From NCBI GenBank assembly GCA_001051155.2, contig JYIP02000001.1:744001-808000 (forward strand): a stretch of DNA of 64,000 nt. Direction: 5' to 3'. Positions within the stretch are counted from its first letter, which is position 1. Each line of letters opens with the position of its first letter. Below are positions 12,303 to 23,152 of this stretch, in pieces. The stretch comes from Chrysoporthe austroafricana (lineage: Eukaryota > Ascomycota > Sordariomycetes > Diaporthales > Cryphonectriaceae). Both the position numbers and the translations under genes were made by a program. Under the pieces are notes generated by a model. The model worked only from the letters and a program-made list of their open reading frames with translations, was not told the origin of the DNA and searched no databases.

Positions 12303-13299
12303 ATGGCCCCCCTCTCCGCCTACAGCAAATACACCCACTTCTTGGTAACATCCCCGTCCCAATATGTAGCCCACGTGGAGATCAACCGGCCCGCCAAGCT
12401 CAACGCCTTCCTGCGCGCCATGTGGCTCGAGCTGCGCGACATCTTCCGGCAGCTCTCCGTCGACCCGGACGTGCGCGTCGTCGTGCTGTCGGGCGCCGGG
12501 GACCGGGCGTTCACCGCAGGCCTGGACGTCCAGGCCGCGGCCAGCAACGAGGCCACGCTGCAGGGCAGCGGAAACGGGGCCGGTGGCAAGATGGATGTCG
12601 CGAGGGAGACGACGATCCGGAGGAGGGATCTCGTGGAGTTTCAGGAGTGTATCTCGGCCGTGGACAAGTGCGAGAAGCGTGAGTGGCTCCATGCGAATAC
12701 AGCAAGCACAAGTGGATAGACGCCAAAGCTGACGTCCGGGCAGCCGTGATCTGTGTCCTCCACGGCATATCGATAGGCCTGGCCATCGACCTTTCCACCT
12801 GCTGCGACGTGAGGATATGCGCAGCGGACGCGAGGTTCGCCGTAAAGGAAGTCGACATCGGCCTCGCCGCGGACATCGGCACGCTCAGTCGCCTGCCTAA
12901 GTGCGTTGGGAACTTCAGCTGGGTAAAGGACGTATGCCTGTCCGCGCGGAATTTCGACGCGAAGGAGGCTTCAATGGTGGGCTTCGTCAGCCAGGTCCAC
13001 GAGAGTAAGGCGAAAGCTCTCGAGGCTGGCCTGAAGATGGCGGAGTTCATTGCGAGCAAGAGTCCTGTGGCGGTCCAGGGCACGAAAGAGCTCTTGAACC
13101 ACGCGAGGGATCACAGTGTTGAGGAGAGTAGGTTCATTGTCCTGTCTTCTTCCTATCTGATGCGGCTTTGCTAACCGCCGCCACCACAGGTCTGCGATAC
13201 ACCTCCATATGGAATTCTGCCATGCTACAGTCGGACGACGTCTCGGCAGCGCTGCTGTCCGGCCTCCAGAAGAGGAAGCCGACTTTCGAAAAGCTCTAG
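12303..13299 (+). CDS. delta3,5-delta2,4-dienoyl-CoA isomerase (ECH1/Dci1 type)
   Basis: Crotonase-fold enzyme that moves conjugated double bonds so that odd-position unsaturated fatty acids can enter beta-oxidation. Three exons, 12303-12678, 12744-13127 and 13190-13299 (introns 65 and 62 bp), give 289 aa. Seen: the N-terminal crotonase strand (VEINRPAKLNAF), the first oxyanion-hole segment (GAGDRAFTAGLDV), the second (VLHGISIG) and the acidic trio Asp141, Glu161 and Asp169 (IDLSTCCD, VKEVDIGLAADIG). Its spacing of 20 and 8 residues matches the catalytic Asp176/Glu196/Asp204 of mammalian ECH1. That separates it from enoyl-CoA hydratases, which lack this trio. The C-terminus is FEKL: it ends in KL like a PTS1 peroxisomal signal but has Glu where Ser/Ala/Cys/Pro is preferred, so targeting is uncertain. 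It is convergent with TFB5, 245 bp apart. Confidence 0.92.
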
Positions 13300-13544
13300 A
13301 CATAGACCATTGTAGACATTGCATCCGTACGCATCCTCACAGTCCTCGCTCTCGCGACCGTCTTGGTCTGCTCGACTCTTGTGATCTCATGCCGACCCTG
13401 TCTCATAATTCTATGGGCCCTCGTGCTCGTAGCTGGCGGTATACGTTCAATTTGGCCGTGGACGGAGAGGTGGTGTCGTACTCGTACGTATCGTGGACGC
13501 TGCTCCAAACTTTTGCTAGCTCGGTTTCGACAAGCGCGAACCCT

Positions 13545-13857
13545 TCAGTCGGAATCGTCCACGTCGTCGCGCTGCGTAGTGTTCTTGAGTCTGTCCTCGA
13601 GCAGCTCCTTGAGGCTCTGGACCATCGTCTCCTTGACCACGATGTTCTGGTCGTCCAAAACCTCGATGACGAACTCGTTGTTGCGCTCGTTGTCGATGCT
13701 GACGATAATCGACTTGATCGACGCGTCACACTGGACGAGGACACCTGGCCGCGCAAAGTGCATCGTTAGGTTGTCTGGTTCGCACACAAGAGAGACTCGT
13801 GGCAGGGGGACAGTTTGGAGTGGAGGATCCCTGCTCACCCCTGATAGCTCGTGGCAT
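13545..13857 (-). CDS. TFB5: TFIIH core subunit Tfb5 (TTDA/GTF2H5 homologue)
   Basis: Smallest subunit of TFIIH. It stabilises Tfb2/p52 and stimulates the XPB ATPase in nucleotide excision repair. Two exons: a 19-nt exon 13857-13839 coding MPRAIRG, then 13744-13545, separated by a 94-bp intron (donor GTGAGC, acceptor GGCCAG, branch-like CTAAC), giving 72 aa. The spliced N-terminus runs into [14 protein letters not shown], the family hallmark. The usual acidic strand ([18 protein letters not shown]), a C-terminal helix ([12 protein letters not shown]) and an acidic tail (DDVDDSD) follow. Length matches the family (about 70 aa). Without the micro-exon the domain has no acceptable start, which supports the splice model. 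It lies tail to tail with the isomerase gene. Confidence 0.93.
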
Positions 13858-14267
13858 CCTGGCGATGGGTCAGTGACGGCTGCCACTCTTGGTCTTTCCA
13901 GAAATGCGGCGTTTGCGGTACAGAGGAGCAAGAGCAGTTGTCCCTGACAATGACAGTCGTGGCAGCTGAGGAAGAATGACGGTTTGGATGATGAACCCTG
14001 AGGTCCACCCCAGCTGCTGCGCCATCCCTGCACCTCGTCTGCGAGTTCGGCTCAGCTGCTGGTCAGTGCTCCCACCCGCTGCACAGCCCAGCCCCTGCAG
14101 GAGCCTCTTCAGTGGAGACGGGGAGCCTCATGGTTCAATAGTCACTTTCCACTACCTTGCACATGCAACTAAGTCGAACTTTCAACACATGGTACACAAT
14201 TTGTTTATTGAATTTGTGTATCGCCAAATCTAGACATTCAGCGTCCCCTATGCTACAGATTCGATGA
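13858..14267. other. short intergenic region
   Basis: Between the TFB5 start and the end of the FAD oxidoreductase gene, both on the minus strand. It serves as TFB5 promoter and oxidoreductase 3' region. No gene seen. Confidence 0.55.
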
Positions 14268-15937
14268 TCAGCATCCGCCTGAAGCATCTGCCAGTTTGAA
14301 TCCACCTGGCACCTGATGCGTGAACATGCCCTCCGGATCATATTTCGCCATGATCTCCTTCAACCTACGCAGGTTCTCAGGCGCATACGTATCGAAAGGC
14401 GACTGCCAGCTGTCCGCATCGTTTATGTAGATAAACGGAGTCCTCTTGTCTTCCGGCAGCACCTCGTCAATAGCAGCATTGATCTCCAGGATCACCGAGT
14501 CGATATAACTGGTGTCCGAGGCGAAGGAGTATTGGTACGTCTGCTCCATCCAGACGAACGGCGCCGTACTCGCATCGATACCGAAGGGGTCTCCCATTGG
14601 ATCATCGCCTCTGTTGTTGACGATATACGACTTGGAGATGGGCATCACGGCAGATGTAACACTCGCGAAGCTGACGTTCGACAAGAGCTCCTGAGCCTTG
14701 TTAAAGAATGTGTCGAACACGATTCCCATGGCATCCAGGTCAGCAAGAATCGGAACGACGGCAAAGCGGAAGAATAAGCCGTTCGTTTGGTTGAATCCTG
14801 TGTCGGTCTCGATAGTCCAGGTCGCCATGCTGCGGGGCGAGAACGTGCTGCTGTTTACAGGCAGGCTGGTGGACGACCCACCGGTGAAGTTGCCCAGCGC
14901 CTTAGGATTGGTGTCGTTGGCGCCATAGAAGACCATTGCGCTGTACTCGAGATCGTTCGAGCCACGTGCGGCCAGCGACCACGTTACCGTTGGTGTTACG
15001 GCGGCTTTCTGGTCGAGGACCCCATCATAGGCGAAGTCGTACACCGCCTGGAGAAATTGGTCGCGTAAGTCGCTCCCGTTATATTGGACCTGACCGATGG
15101 TCACGATGGGGACCTCAATGGTCTTCATCCCGAAGCTCGTCACGATTGCGAAGTTGTTGCCGCCGCCGCGGAGGGCCCAGAAGAGGTCGGAATACTCGTT
15201 GTCCGCTGTGGCATTGAGAATAGAGCCATCTGCTAGGACGCATTCGAAGTTGGCAATGTTGGCAGAGGCCCAGCCGTACTCATTTCCAAAGAACGCGATG
15301 CCCCCTCCAAGCAGATACCCCGGCACGCCCACGACGCCCATTCGTCCGCCAATGATAGTCTTCCCACTCGGCTCAAGGTATTTGTACACGGCGGCCCAGT
15401 GGTTGCCGGGGCCAACTGACAGAGTGGAACCATCCTCGGACAAGATGAGCTGGTCCAGGCGAGAGCTCGAGAGCAAGATTCCCGATGAGTCAATATTGGC
15501 GGAGCCTCCAATAGGCATATGACCTCCACCTCGAATCGCGAAGGTCACTTTCGCCTCGGCGAGTGTCTTCACGCCGAAAGACATCAGCTCGGCGCTCGTC
15601 GGAGTGAAGATACAGGCCGGGCCGAGCCATTCTGCTGCGGTGAAGTAACCTGCACCGAGGTTTCGAGGTCAGCTCGTGGTGTTCAGGTCCCGCTTCGTGA
15701 CAGTTTCAGGACGTATCAAGGAAGCAAGCATATACCAGTGTTCAGCGTCGTGTACTCGGTTCCATTCGGGAACAGTGTCAAGTCCGGGTAGGCATTGTAT
15801 AATGTCTGGCAAGTCTCCGCAACGCTTCCTGTGAAGCTGTTATGGCCTATTTCCTTGTGGTGATGGGCTGCAGCCGGTGACAGCCCGCTCAACGCAAGCG
15901 CAACAAAGAGAGGATCGGTTTTCCTTGTAGAGACCAT
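14268..15937 (-). CDS. secreted FAD-linked oxidoreductase, BBE/VAO type
   Basis: Extracellular FAD-dependent oxidase of the berberine-bridge-like group; substrate unknown (family members oxidise sugars, alkaloids or polyketides). Exons 15937-15736 and 15649-14268, with an 86-bp intron, give 527 aa. An N-terminal signal peptide (hydrophobic stretch FVALALSGLSPAAA) precedes the FAD_binding_4 domain with the flavin-linking motif RGGGH (His111), the second FAD segment (GYLLGGGIAFFGNEYG) and LFWALRGGGNNFAIVTSF. The C-terminal BBE motif ends with YDPEGMFTHQ. The position that in bicovalent members is the cysteinyl attachment (C-x-x-VGV) is Met171, so only the histidyl bond is expected. Several N-glycosylation sequons fit secretion. 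A TATAAG element lies about 90 bp upstream of the ATG. Confidence 0.9.
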
Positions 15938-16960
15938 GATGATGATGTTTTCGACTGGGAACGCACTACAGGATGCCTTGACCTTCCACAGGACGTTCTG
16001 TATGGGAACTGGACTTCACGACATACTTATACTCTGATGACTAGGTGTATAAATCATAATTTTGTAGGTTTGATGGTGGGCAGTATTATTCTTCGCGCAC
16101 GTATTCGGTTTCGCTATAGAAACTATTCACTTACACTACGGTTCGCGATGACGACGCATGGTTGTTGTGAGATTCGGGGTCCTCGCGGCCCCGGAGCAGA
16201 GGCGAGCCAAGGAAATGTGCTGCCGAATGTAAATCTTGAGGGTTGATGGAATTGTAGATTCTATGTGGTGTGGTGGTAGGCGAATCTGTCGTCTGTTCAG
16301 CTCATACTGTCACTAATCTCCTTCAAGCTATGTACAGCTGGGCACCGGTATTCTGGCACTGTCCTTGTTCGCGCTCGTTTGAGACGCGTTCTTTAGTCCT
16401 CCTATCTCAAAATTCACGTGTTGTTCTTGTTCTTCACCAAACGAGAACCCCTTGCGAGTACTCTCTGCAGTCAGCAAACTGAAGAGGGCTGACTGCAGGA
16501 ACCCTCAGGCATACCGAGACATCCGTCGAGAGTGAGCGAAGCGCAGCTGACCTTGGCGCGCAGGTAAGCAAGCATGATAAGGTTAAATATAAGCTAGGCC
16601 TCGTATCTCTGCCGTGCAGACACGGGCCAGAGGCGACCAATGGCGACCGCGCCAGTGGCGCCATCCTACCTCGTCCAGGGAAAACGCGGCTGCCCATTTT
16701 AGCCGGATGCGGTAAGAAGCTCTCACGATGTTCCGAGGCGAGGCCATTTGGGTAAGCGGGCAGTGGCTGGTCATTTCATGTTCGTTTCTGCGCCGCTGGT
16801 CTTGGCCGTTAAAAGACTACCTCCTTCGCATCCAGTAAAGTTCTCGCTCTCGCTCTCGTCAGCATCAACAACTAGGCGGCATCTCAACATCAATTCTCGG
16901 ACAGCAGACAACACCACACGCGCAGCAGCCAAGAGTCGGCTGTGCCCACCCTACACAGTC
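15938..16960. other. divergent promoter region
   Basis: Separates the FAD oxidoreductase (-) from the cell-surface protein (+). Short frames here have no recognisable products. An open frame runs into the cell-surface gene from 16748, but it lacks a signal peptide and is taken as leader. Confidence 0.5.
16026..16031 (-). promoter_or_regulatory. possible TATA box of the FAD oxidoreductase gene
   Basis: TATAAG on the minus strand about 90 bp upstream of the start codon at 15937. Only position and sequence support it. Confidence 0.35.
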
Positions 16961-17740
16961 ATGGCGTACAAGGTCATCCTCGCCGCTTTGGCAGCACAAG
17001 CGCTCGCCTCCGAGCGCCAGTACGCGTACCAGCTCCTCAAGCGCGACTACGCGGACGAGGTGTGCTCCCCGAACGTCACCGTCACCTCCTCGACCACCAT
17101 CCCGCCCTGCGTCGAGGTCGAGACCATCGAGGAGGCCTGCGCCCCCAACGGCACGTCCCCCATATACTACGCCGCCCACGCGCAGTGCATGTGCACGGGC
17201 TCCTACTTCAGCGAGTGGACCGGCTGCCAGGACTGCCTGTACTTCCACGGCCAGCGAACGCAGAACGAGGAGGCCTTCTACGAGGCCGTCGCGAGCGCCG
17301 CGAGCCACAGCCTCTGCGACTTCCTCACGTCCACCGCCGCCGCGACGCCGACCACCGACTTCGCCGGCTACTTCAGCGCCATCGCGGCCACGCTGACGCA
17401 CCCCACCACCGGCGCGACGGTCAGCTCGGACCAGGCGTCCGGCTCGACGGCCGTCAGCCTGTACTTTACGCTGAGCGGCAGCCAGGGTCCCGGCGCGATC
17501 ACGGGGAGCGCGGCCACCGCGACGGCCACCACGACGTCGGGGGCTACGGCGAGCGCCAGCGGCAGTGGCAGCGGCTCCGGGTCTAGATCGACGGCGAGCG
17601 CGGGCTCGAGATCCTCGGGTTCGGGCACGGCCTCGAGCGGAGGGGCGTCGTCGACGAGCTCGACGGCCGGGTGCGCGCCCACGAAGGCTGCGGGCGGGCT
17701 GTTGCTGGGGCTCGGTCTCGCTGTGGCTGCGGGCCTGTAG
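16961..17740 (+). CDS. GPI-anchored Ser/Thr-rich cell-surface protein
   Basis: Single exon, 259 aa. I start at 16961, not at the in-frame ATG 213 bp upstream, because only this start puts a signal peptide first (MAYKVILAALAAQALA). The mature N-terminal half (about 17-125) holds around ten cysteines (PPCVEVETIEEAC, AQCMC, CQDC, LCDFL), so it is probably a small disulfide-stabilised domain. It is not the eight-Cys CFEM spacing, and I do not recognise the family. The second half is a Ser/Gly/Ala/Thr-rich stalk suited to O-mannosylation. The last 20 residues are hydrophobic (LLLGLGLAVAAGL) after a small-residue omega-like site, as for GPI addition. Likely location is plasma membrane or cell wall; function unknown. 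Confidence 0.8.
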   Translation: MAYKVILAALAAQALASERQYAYQLLKRDYADEVCSPNVTVTSSTTIPPCVEVETIEEACAPNGTSPIYYAAHAQCMCTGSYFSEWTGCQDCLYFHGQRTQNEEAFYEAVASAASHSLCDFLTSTAAATPTTDFAGYFSAIAATLTHPTTGATVSSDQASGSTAVSLYFTLSGSQGPGAITGSAATATATTTSGATASASGSGSGSGSRSTASAGSRSSGSGTASSGGASSTSSTAGCAPTKAAGGLLLGLGLAVAAGL

Positions 17741-18043
17741 CCGGAGCAGTTTGGTTTAATGAAGGTAGCCCTTGTTTGACTGGATGAGAACATCAGCTAG
17801 AGCAGTAAAGACGTGAAGAGGAAGGCTGAATAGACCCTGGGGATGAAAGTCATATAATAGAATAATGAATAATATTCATTGCAGTCACTATCACAGCCAC
17901 CGTACAGGTAATATCTCTTTTAGGCCTGTGCCCCTCACTAGACCTCACTCACACCACTCCTGACTCCGCGCTCAATCTCACTCACGACATGTGCCCCGGC
18001 CTAATTTCGAAACGTCCATAGCGCCCGCCCTCAAGCGTCCAGC
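17741..18043. other. convergent 3' regions
   Basis: Short AT-richer spacer between the cell-surface protein (+) and the GFA-domain gene (-). No gene seen. Confidence 0.5.
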
Positions 18044-18854
18044 TTACTCCGGCATGCCCTTAAAAGGCTTGGCCAGCGTCTCCGTCATGAAGGGGAGCTT
18101 CGACTGGGTCCAGATCTCCGTGTCCGGCTTCAGCGTCTTCTTGACGTCCATATCCAGCGTCCCGGCCTTGAGCGCGATGATCTCGGGCGCGGCGTCCGGG
18201 TCGTGGGCGATGGGGGAGCCGCACGTCGGGCAGAAGATGCGGTGGACGGCGTTGCCAGACGAGCCCTTGCCCGCCCAAGACTTGGTCTCGCCGCTAATCT
18301 TGAGCTTGTCCTTGGGGACGACGGCTACGAGAGCTACGGGACGAGGCTGATTAGCACGGGATTTCCGGGGAAAAGTTGTCACTGAGAAGAGAGGACTAAT
18401 TGGCCCGCTGGAACACCGCGGATGGAAGCTCGTGGGCGGTTCCCTCGATTATCCCTTTGCCTAGGAACGTGCCAGGCTCTAGGGATTATTCAGCGCGATA
18501 CCTTAAGAGAGCAAGCTCTAATCGTTGCCAGCGCTACTTCGTGCCAACCGATTGCTTCGGGAGTTGTCTCTGTTGATGGACCCCACCGATGATGCAACGG
18601 GGCCCCCAACGGCTCCATCAAAATGCGGGGGAGGGGCAATGCCTATCATGGTGACGACACCGACGCCACAGGGCAGAGGGTGATCTCGAGGGAGCTGAAT
18701 TGTCGCAGAGGGCTTAGAAACATGCGGACTCACAGTACGTCGAGCCAGACTGGCGCTGGCAGTCATCGCAGTGGTCGTATCCGGTGATGATGGGGGCGTC
18801 GACGTCGACGGTGTACGTGACAGCGCCGCAGAGGCAGTGACCCTTGAGAACCAT
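18044..18854 (-). CDS. GFA-domain protein (glutathione-dependent formaldehyde-activating/CENP-V like)
   Basis: Small zinc protein of the GFA/Mss4-fold family. The name comes from a bacterial glutathione-formaldehyde enzyme, but most fungal members have no known substrate. Exons 18854-18734 and 18333-18044 give 136 aa. The predicted zinc ligands are all present: CLC in HCLCGAVTY (exon 1), C-x2-C in HCDDCQRQSGS and the pair FCPTCGSPI (exon 2). After splicing, the continuation STYS-LVAVVPKDKLKISG matches the family core. Length is usual. The oddity is a 400-bp intron, several times longer than any other in this window; the junction phases (T plus CT giving Ser) and domain continuity support it. 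Neighbours give no pathway hint. Confidence 0.87.
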
Positions 18855-20016
18855 CTTGGCGAGCTGAGACGAGTGTGCGGTTGGGTTACGATTCTTGGTA
18901 GCGAGCTTTTTGGAGCAGATAAGAGGAGACAGTCAGTGATGAGAGGGCAGGATTGCTTGAACAGAGGAGAGGTTTCGTTCTAGGAGACGGGACGGTCTGA
19001 GACTTATATACTCCTGTTATGGTAGTGCTCGACCCGCAGCGTGGTACGCGGGCGGCCGAAACTGAATGTTGCCTTGTTCCCAAGCCCCACGATCTGTGAT
19101 GTCAAACCAGAGTAGCTTCCCACTCCCAGAGACATTGCAAGCAGCAGCCTCTTGAGCCCTGCAGGTGTCACCCGCCAGGGATATCATCCACCCTTGGCTG
19201 AACGACTAGACACAGAGGAGCAGACAAAGGCGCTACGCTCCGCTGACGTGATTCCCGGCTGGCAGGGTGTTGATTTGAGTTTCCCGTTCCTTTGAGCCTC
19301 GGACTTAAACGCATGCAGGACCGCCGACCGTTGACTGCTGAGCTGAGCTGCCCTGCCGCGAATCGTAGGGCCTTGAGCGCATATTTGGAATTTCGAAGGG
19401 CACAGAAGGATCAGATGTGACCGAGGCCCGCATGTATAAGCCTCGATGCGAGAGAGATACGGCATCCGGGCCGCCAGAGGCACAGAGGGATCTTCGATGC
19501 CAGGCAATAAAACAGCTACTAAGTAGGGCCCAGAGATATTCTAGCAACTTTGAGCACCTGTACCGAACCTGTCATTGGGTGGACCTTCATCCCGTGGAGT
19601 TCACTGGGGTCAACATTGTGAGAAATGACAAGTTTCTGCGCATTGGGCTAAAGGCTGCAGATGGTATTTGGAATTCAGGCATTCATGTGGAGACTTTGAA
19701 AGGCATGCGTGAGATCCGACCCCGAACCAATTGGGGGACACGGGTCGTCCTATTTGGGAATGTATTTCTAGCACGGCCCGCAAAGGATGTTTTGCTCCGC
19801 TTGTCGAACGTCTTCCACGAACTGTCCTCCAACCGCACGTGCCGGTCAAGAAGCCCTGTACACGATCCGCAGGGCGACAGGGCGGGCGGCTGAGACATTG
19901 CACGCGGTTGGTAGTATCAATCGGTCGGCAGGTATTAGCGAGCTGATAACAACGTCGCACAAATGCATATCCGGCCTCCCGGCGCGGCCTGCTGTGCATT
20001 TGTGGCGCTCACTTTC
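18855..20016. other. intergenic, no supported gene
   Basis: Lies between the GFA-gene start and the end of the DUF1365 gene. A 158-codon plus-strand frame at 19417-19893 has no recognisable motif and overlaps equal-length frames on the other strand, so it is not called. Confidence 0.45.
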
Positions 20017-21945
20017 CTAGATGTACCCGTAAACCAACATGGCGAGAGCCAGCCCAAAGACTCGTTGTTCCCCTTGCCATGCAAAGACCAACGTCCAAGC
20101 CAGCGAAGTCTGTAACAAGACGAGGGCCACATCCATGAGCAGGAGACTCCCGAAGGTTAATCGCTCTGCGACAAAGAGCTTTAAGACGAGACTTCTGTAC
20201 TGCCTTCTCAGATGGTTGTCCTCCTGATGCAAGACAAAGGCGTCCATTGAAGATATTCGGAAGTCTCGGATATCGACCACGGTGACATTCGCGCGTGCTG
20301 GTGCAGGTGCGTGACTTGACGTCAGTGGCCGCACAATTTTCTCTGGCCGTCGCCGAAGGTAGCGAATTGCTTCGAAGAATGCGTAGTCCAGTGGACTTCG
20401 TGCTTCTACTGTCGCTGCGGGTTTTTTGAACACTAGCTTTGGTAGCAGATCTGGACGTGAGACCCAGATTGTACAACTCTCTCGCAGTTCGGAGAAGAGG
20501 GCTTCGAGATCGTGGGCGTAGGACACGAATCGAGTGTAGAAAGCCGGCGTCAGGATCTTGAACTCCATCTCTTCCGCATCGTTTGGTCCAGCTTTCGCTG
20601 ATGCCGACAGCATTAGCTCTCCTCCCGAATTGGATATCCCGCTGGGGATATACTTGACAACGACTGCGGCCTGAGACTGCTCGACCAGATACCGCAGGTA
20701 CCTCCTGAATGCGAGCTCAAGTTTCCGTTCGGCAGAGTCGGCGTTGCGTCCAATACTCTCCTTCAAGGGCTCAGGCCTGTACCACACATGAAGTTTCTTT
20801 TTGAACCAGAGGCGGCCGGCTTCTCTGACGATCCTGGGAAAGGTGACGAACCCGACCCACCACCAAGACAGCAAAAACCTGGCCTTCTGCACGAGGCTCA
20901 TAGACGAAGGGTCGGCTGCACGACCCTCTGAGACAAGCCGGGCAACAAGCTTGCCGTGTCCCTTATTCGACTGGAGGGTAACTGTGTTGTCGATCGGATC
21001 TCGATCTTCAGCTAAGGCTCTCAGTGGGTCGGAAGCCAGCAGGCTGTATGACCCTTTTCGTGAGTTAAACGGTGAGACATGGAAGTCCTTGGACCACTGC
21101 TGCTTGAACACTGGTGGCTTGCTGTTGTTTACGCCGCGTGTCGCAGATGCCTGCTCCGAGTGCTCGATTTGGTGGGCCCCGAGGTTTCCGGGCGTCAAGA
21201 AGTACATGCGGCGCTCATCAAAGGTATTATTAACCTCCAGAATCATGCGACCCAAAGACATGTCCGCCGAATACAGATACCAGAAGGAGACGGGGTTGAA
21301 GTGGTACCCCAAGAACCTCGCCGCCGTGACCAGGTAGGCGTGTGGGTACTCGGTCGGGTCAACACCCTAAGGATCTCATCAGCGACGGATATAAATCTGC
21401 CCCACACGACCAACACAGACCTGAGACTTCAAATATACATCCAGCTTGTCCCGCAAGCTCAGATGCCCGTCTCCGCGGTATAGATAATCCTGAGAGTTGA
21501 TGTGATACCAGCCCTTCCTAGGCAGGGAAAACCAGGACTGCTTCTTCGATGACGAGGAGACCAGCCCCCCCAATGTGCCCTCCCAGCCCACAGGAATGCC
21601 AACGACCAGGTAGGAATAGTCAAACGAGTGCTTCTTCGGGAAAAACCTCGAGTGGGTTGTCTTGCAGGGGAACAACAAGACCTTGCCCTGACCAGTCCAT
21701 ATTGGGGTATCCGTGGTGCACAATGTGCTTCGGCAGAGGAGGAAGATAGCGGATGCAATCACCGCATACAGCAGGCCACTGGTGACATGGTCGACAAGCC
21801 AGTCTCTGGCAGCTCCAGGCTGCACCCAGAGGGCCGCAGTGATGCCAAAGACGAGTTGTTTCACATATTGTGAGTCGAGCCCAAGCGCGCGCATCAGTAA
21901 AATAGCAGCGGCGCAGAAGAGCCACCCGGACGCTCCGCGACTCAT
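20017..21945 (-). CDS. DUF1365 family membrane protein
   Basis: Exons 21945-21421 and 21366-20017, with a 54-bp intron, give 624 aa. I chose the ATG at 21945; the open frame continues about 25 codons further up but has no ATG there. The N-terminus has hydrophobic helices (ALGLD to LLYAVIASAIFLLC). The DUF1365 core follows: THSRFFPKKHSFDYSYLVVG, HINSQDYLYRGD, then across the splice RFLGYHFNPVSFWYLYS and LEVNNTFDERRMYFL. Bacterial DUF1365 genes neighbour lipid-modifying enzymes (cyclopropane synthase-like, FAD oxidoreductases), and a role in lipid metabolism is only inferred from that. The C-terminal end has two further hydrophobic helices (LLLMDVALVLLQTSLAWTLV). Divergent from MBF1, about 650 bp between starts. 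Confidence 0.88.
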
Positions 21946-22595
21946 ATCCAGTGTGAAGAGGAGAAGAGTCACTCGATCAACCCATCGACAGTGTTGAAGC
22001 CCGCGGAAGTTCCTTGGCAATGATGACGATGATCAAAAGTATAAGCCTGCCTCGGGTGCTCCGAGCCGCGAGGCCTCACCACTTCCGGGATCTAAAACGG
22101 TTCCCGGTAGGAGGAGCGGCCCCCGCCACACTCCCAGGCCAGGCGTCTAGACCCACAAGTCCTCTTGCTAACATCGTCTGGTGGAGAGCGCTGCGAAGAT
22201 TTGTTAGTGATTGCCCTCAGCCTTTGCGCCATTGTCCCCGGTTGAGTCAGGCCGCCGCCCAAGCAAGCCGCCCGCGCCTCCACCGCCGTCCATCGTCTTC
22301 CATTTGGTAATATTTAACCCCCAACATCAATCCCAGAGCCTTCTGCATAACCACACCTCAGCTCACCACAACACACGACAGGCACACTGTCGACAGCGAA
22401 TCCCCATCCGCTTTGCTATCCACTCGACCGCTGAACGAGCAATCTACAACACTCGCCCTCGCCTAGCAACAAAAGCATTTGCGCCTACGCCCTACGTCAG
22501 CCAAACGAAACGTCATCAATTCCTCCGGGAACCCCACAGCGCACACGACATACCCATCAAGGTTAACCGCAACAACAACAACAACAGCCGTCAAG
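21946..22595. other. bidirectional promoter region, DUF1365 gene and MBF1
   Basis: Contains the start-proximal regions of both divergent genes. CA-rich, AT-richer DNA directly before the MBF1 ATG (about 22310-22595) looks like its 5' leader. Confidence 0.5.
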
Positions 22596-23152
22596 ATGTC
22601 TGACTGGGAGCCTGCCGTCAAGATCGGTAGCAAGGTTCGCGGCGGCGGGGCCCAGAGAGAGACCGTCGTGCGAGGCAAGGGCGCCCTGAACGCCGCCCAG
22701 CGCAGCGGTGCCATCATTGGCCAGGAGAAGAAGTTTGCCGTCGGCAATGCCGTAAGTTATCAACCACATCATTATCATCATCGCCCGGGCAGAGGGACTA
22801 GGAAAGGCTGGCCGGCTGACACGATGGACGCGGACCACAGGCGAAGGGCAACACCGAGGGCCAGCGCCAGAAGAAGCTTGACGACAACCCGGACATCATC
22901 AAGCCCAAGACCGTCGGCATCAAGGTCGGCAAGCTGATCCAGGAGAAGCGCAACGAGATGGAGCCCAAGATGACTCGCGACCAGCTCGCCAAGAAGTGCA
23001 ACACCACCTCCAACATCCTCGGCCAGTACGAGGCCGGCACCGCCCAGCCCGACCAGAAGATCCTCGACGCTCTCGAGCGCGCCCTCAACGTCAAGCTGCG
23101 GGGCGCCGCCATCGGCGAGCCCAAGTTCAAGCCCAAGGGCGACAAGAAATAA
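22596..23152 (+). CDS. MBF1: multiprotein-bridging factor 1
   Basis: Conserved coactivator that bridges bZIP activators (Gcn4 type) and TBP, and that also monitors collided ribosomes on the 40S subunit. Exons 22596-22751 and 22841-23152, with an 89-bp intron, give 155 aa, the usual length. The N-terminal MBF1 domain ([27 protein letters not shown]) precedes the XRE-type helix-turn-helix (about 95-145: [31 protein letters not shown]). The tail is basic (KFKPKGDKK). The start has a good context (TCAAGATGTC). The extensive CA-rich leader is typical for a highly expressed fungal gene. Confidence 0.96.

Noticed and set aside
16942..17586. 214-codon Arg/His-rich frame on the plus strand
   Set aside because: It is a shifted shadow of the GPI-protein gene. 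Its product is a low-complexity Arg/Pro mix while the other frame has a signal peptide and GPI end.
19417..19893. 158-codon plus-strand frame
   Set aside because: No recognisable motif, and it overlaps comparable frames on the minus strand. Not enough to call a gene.
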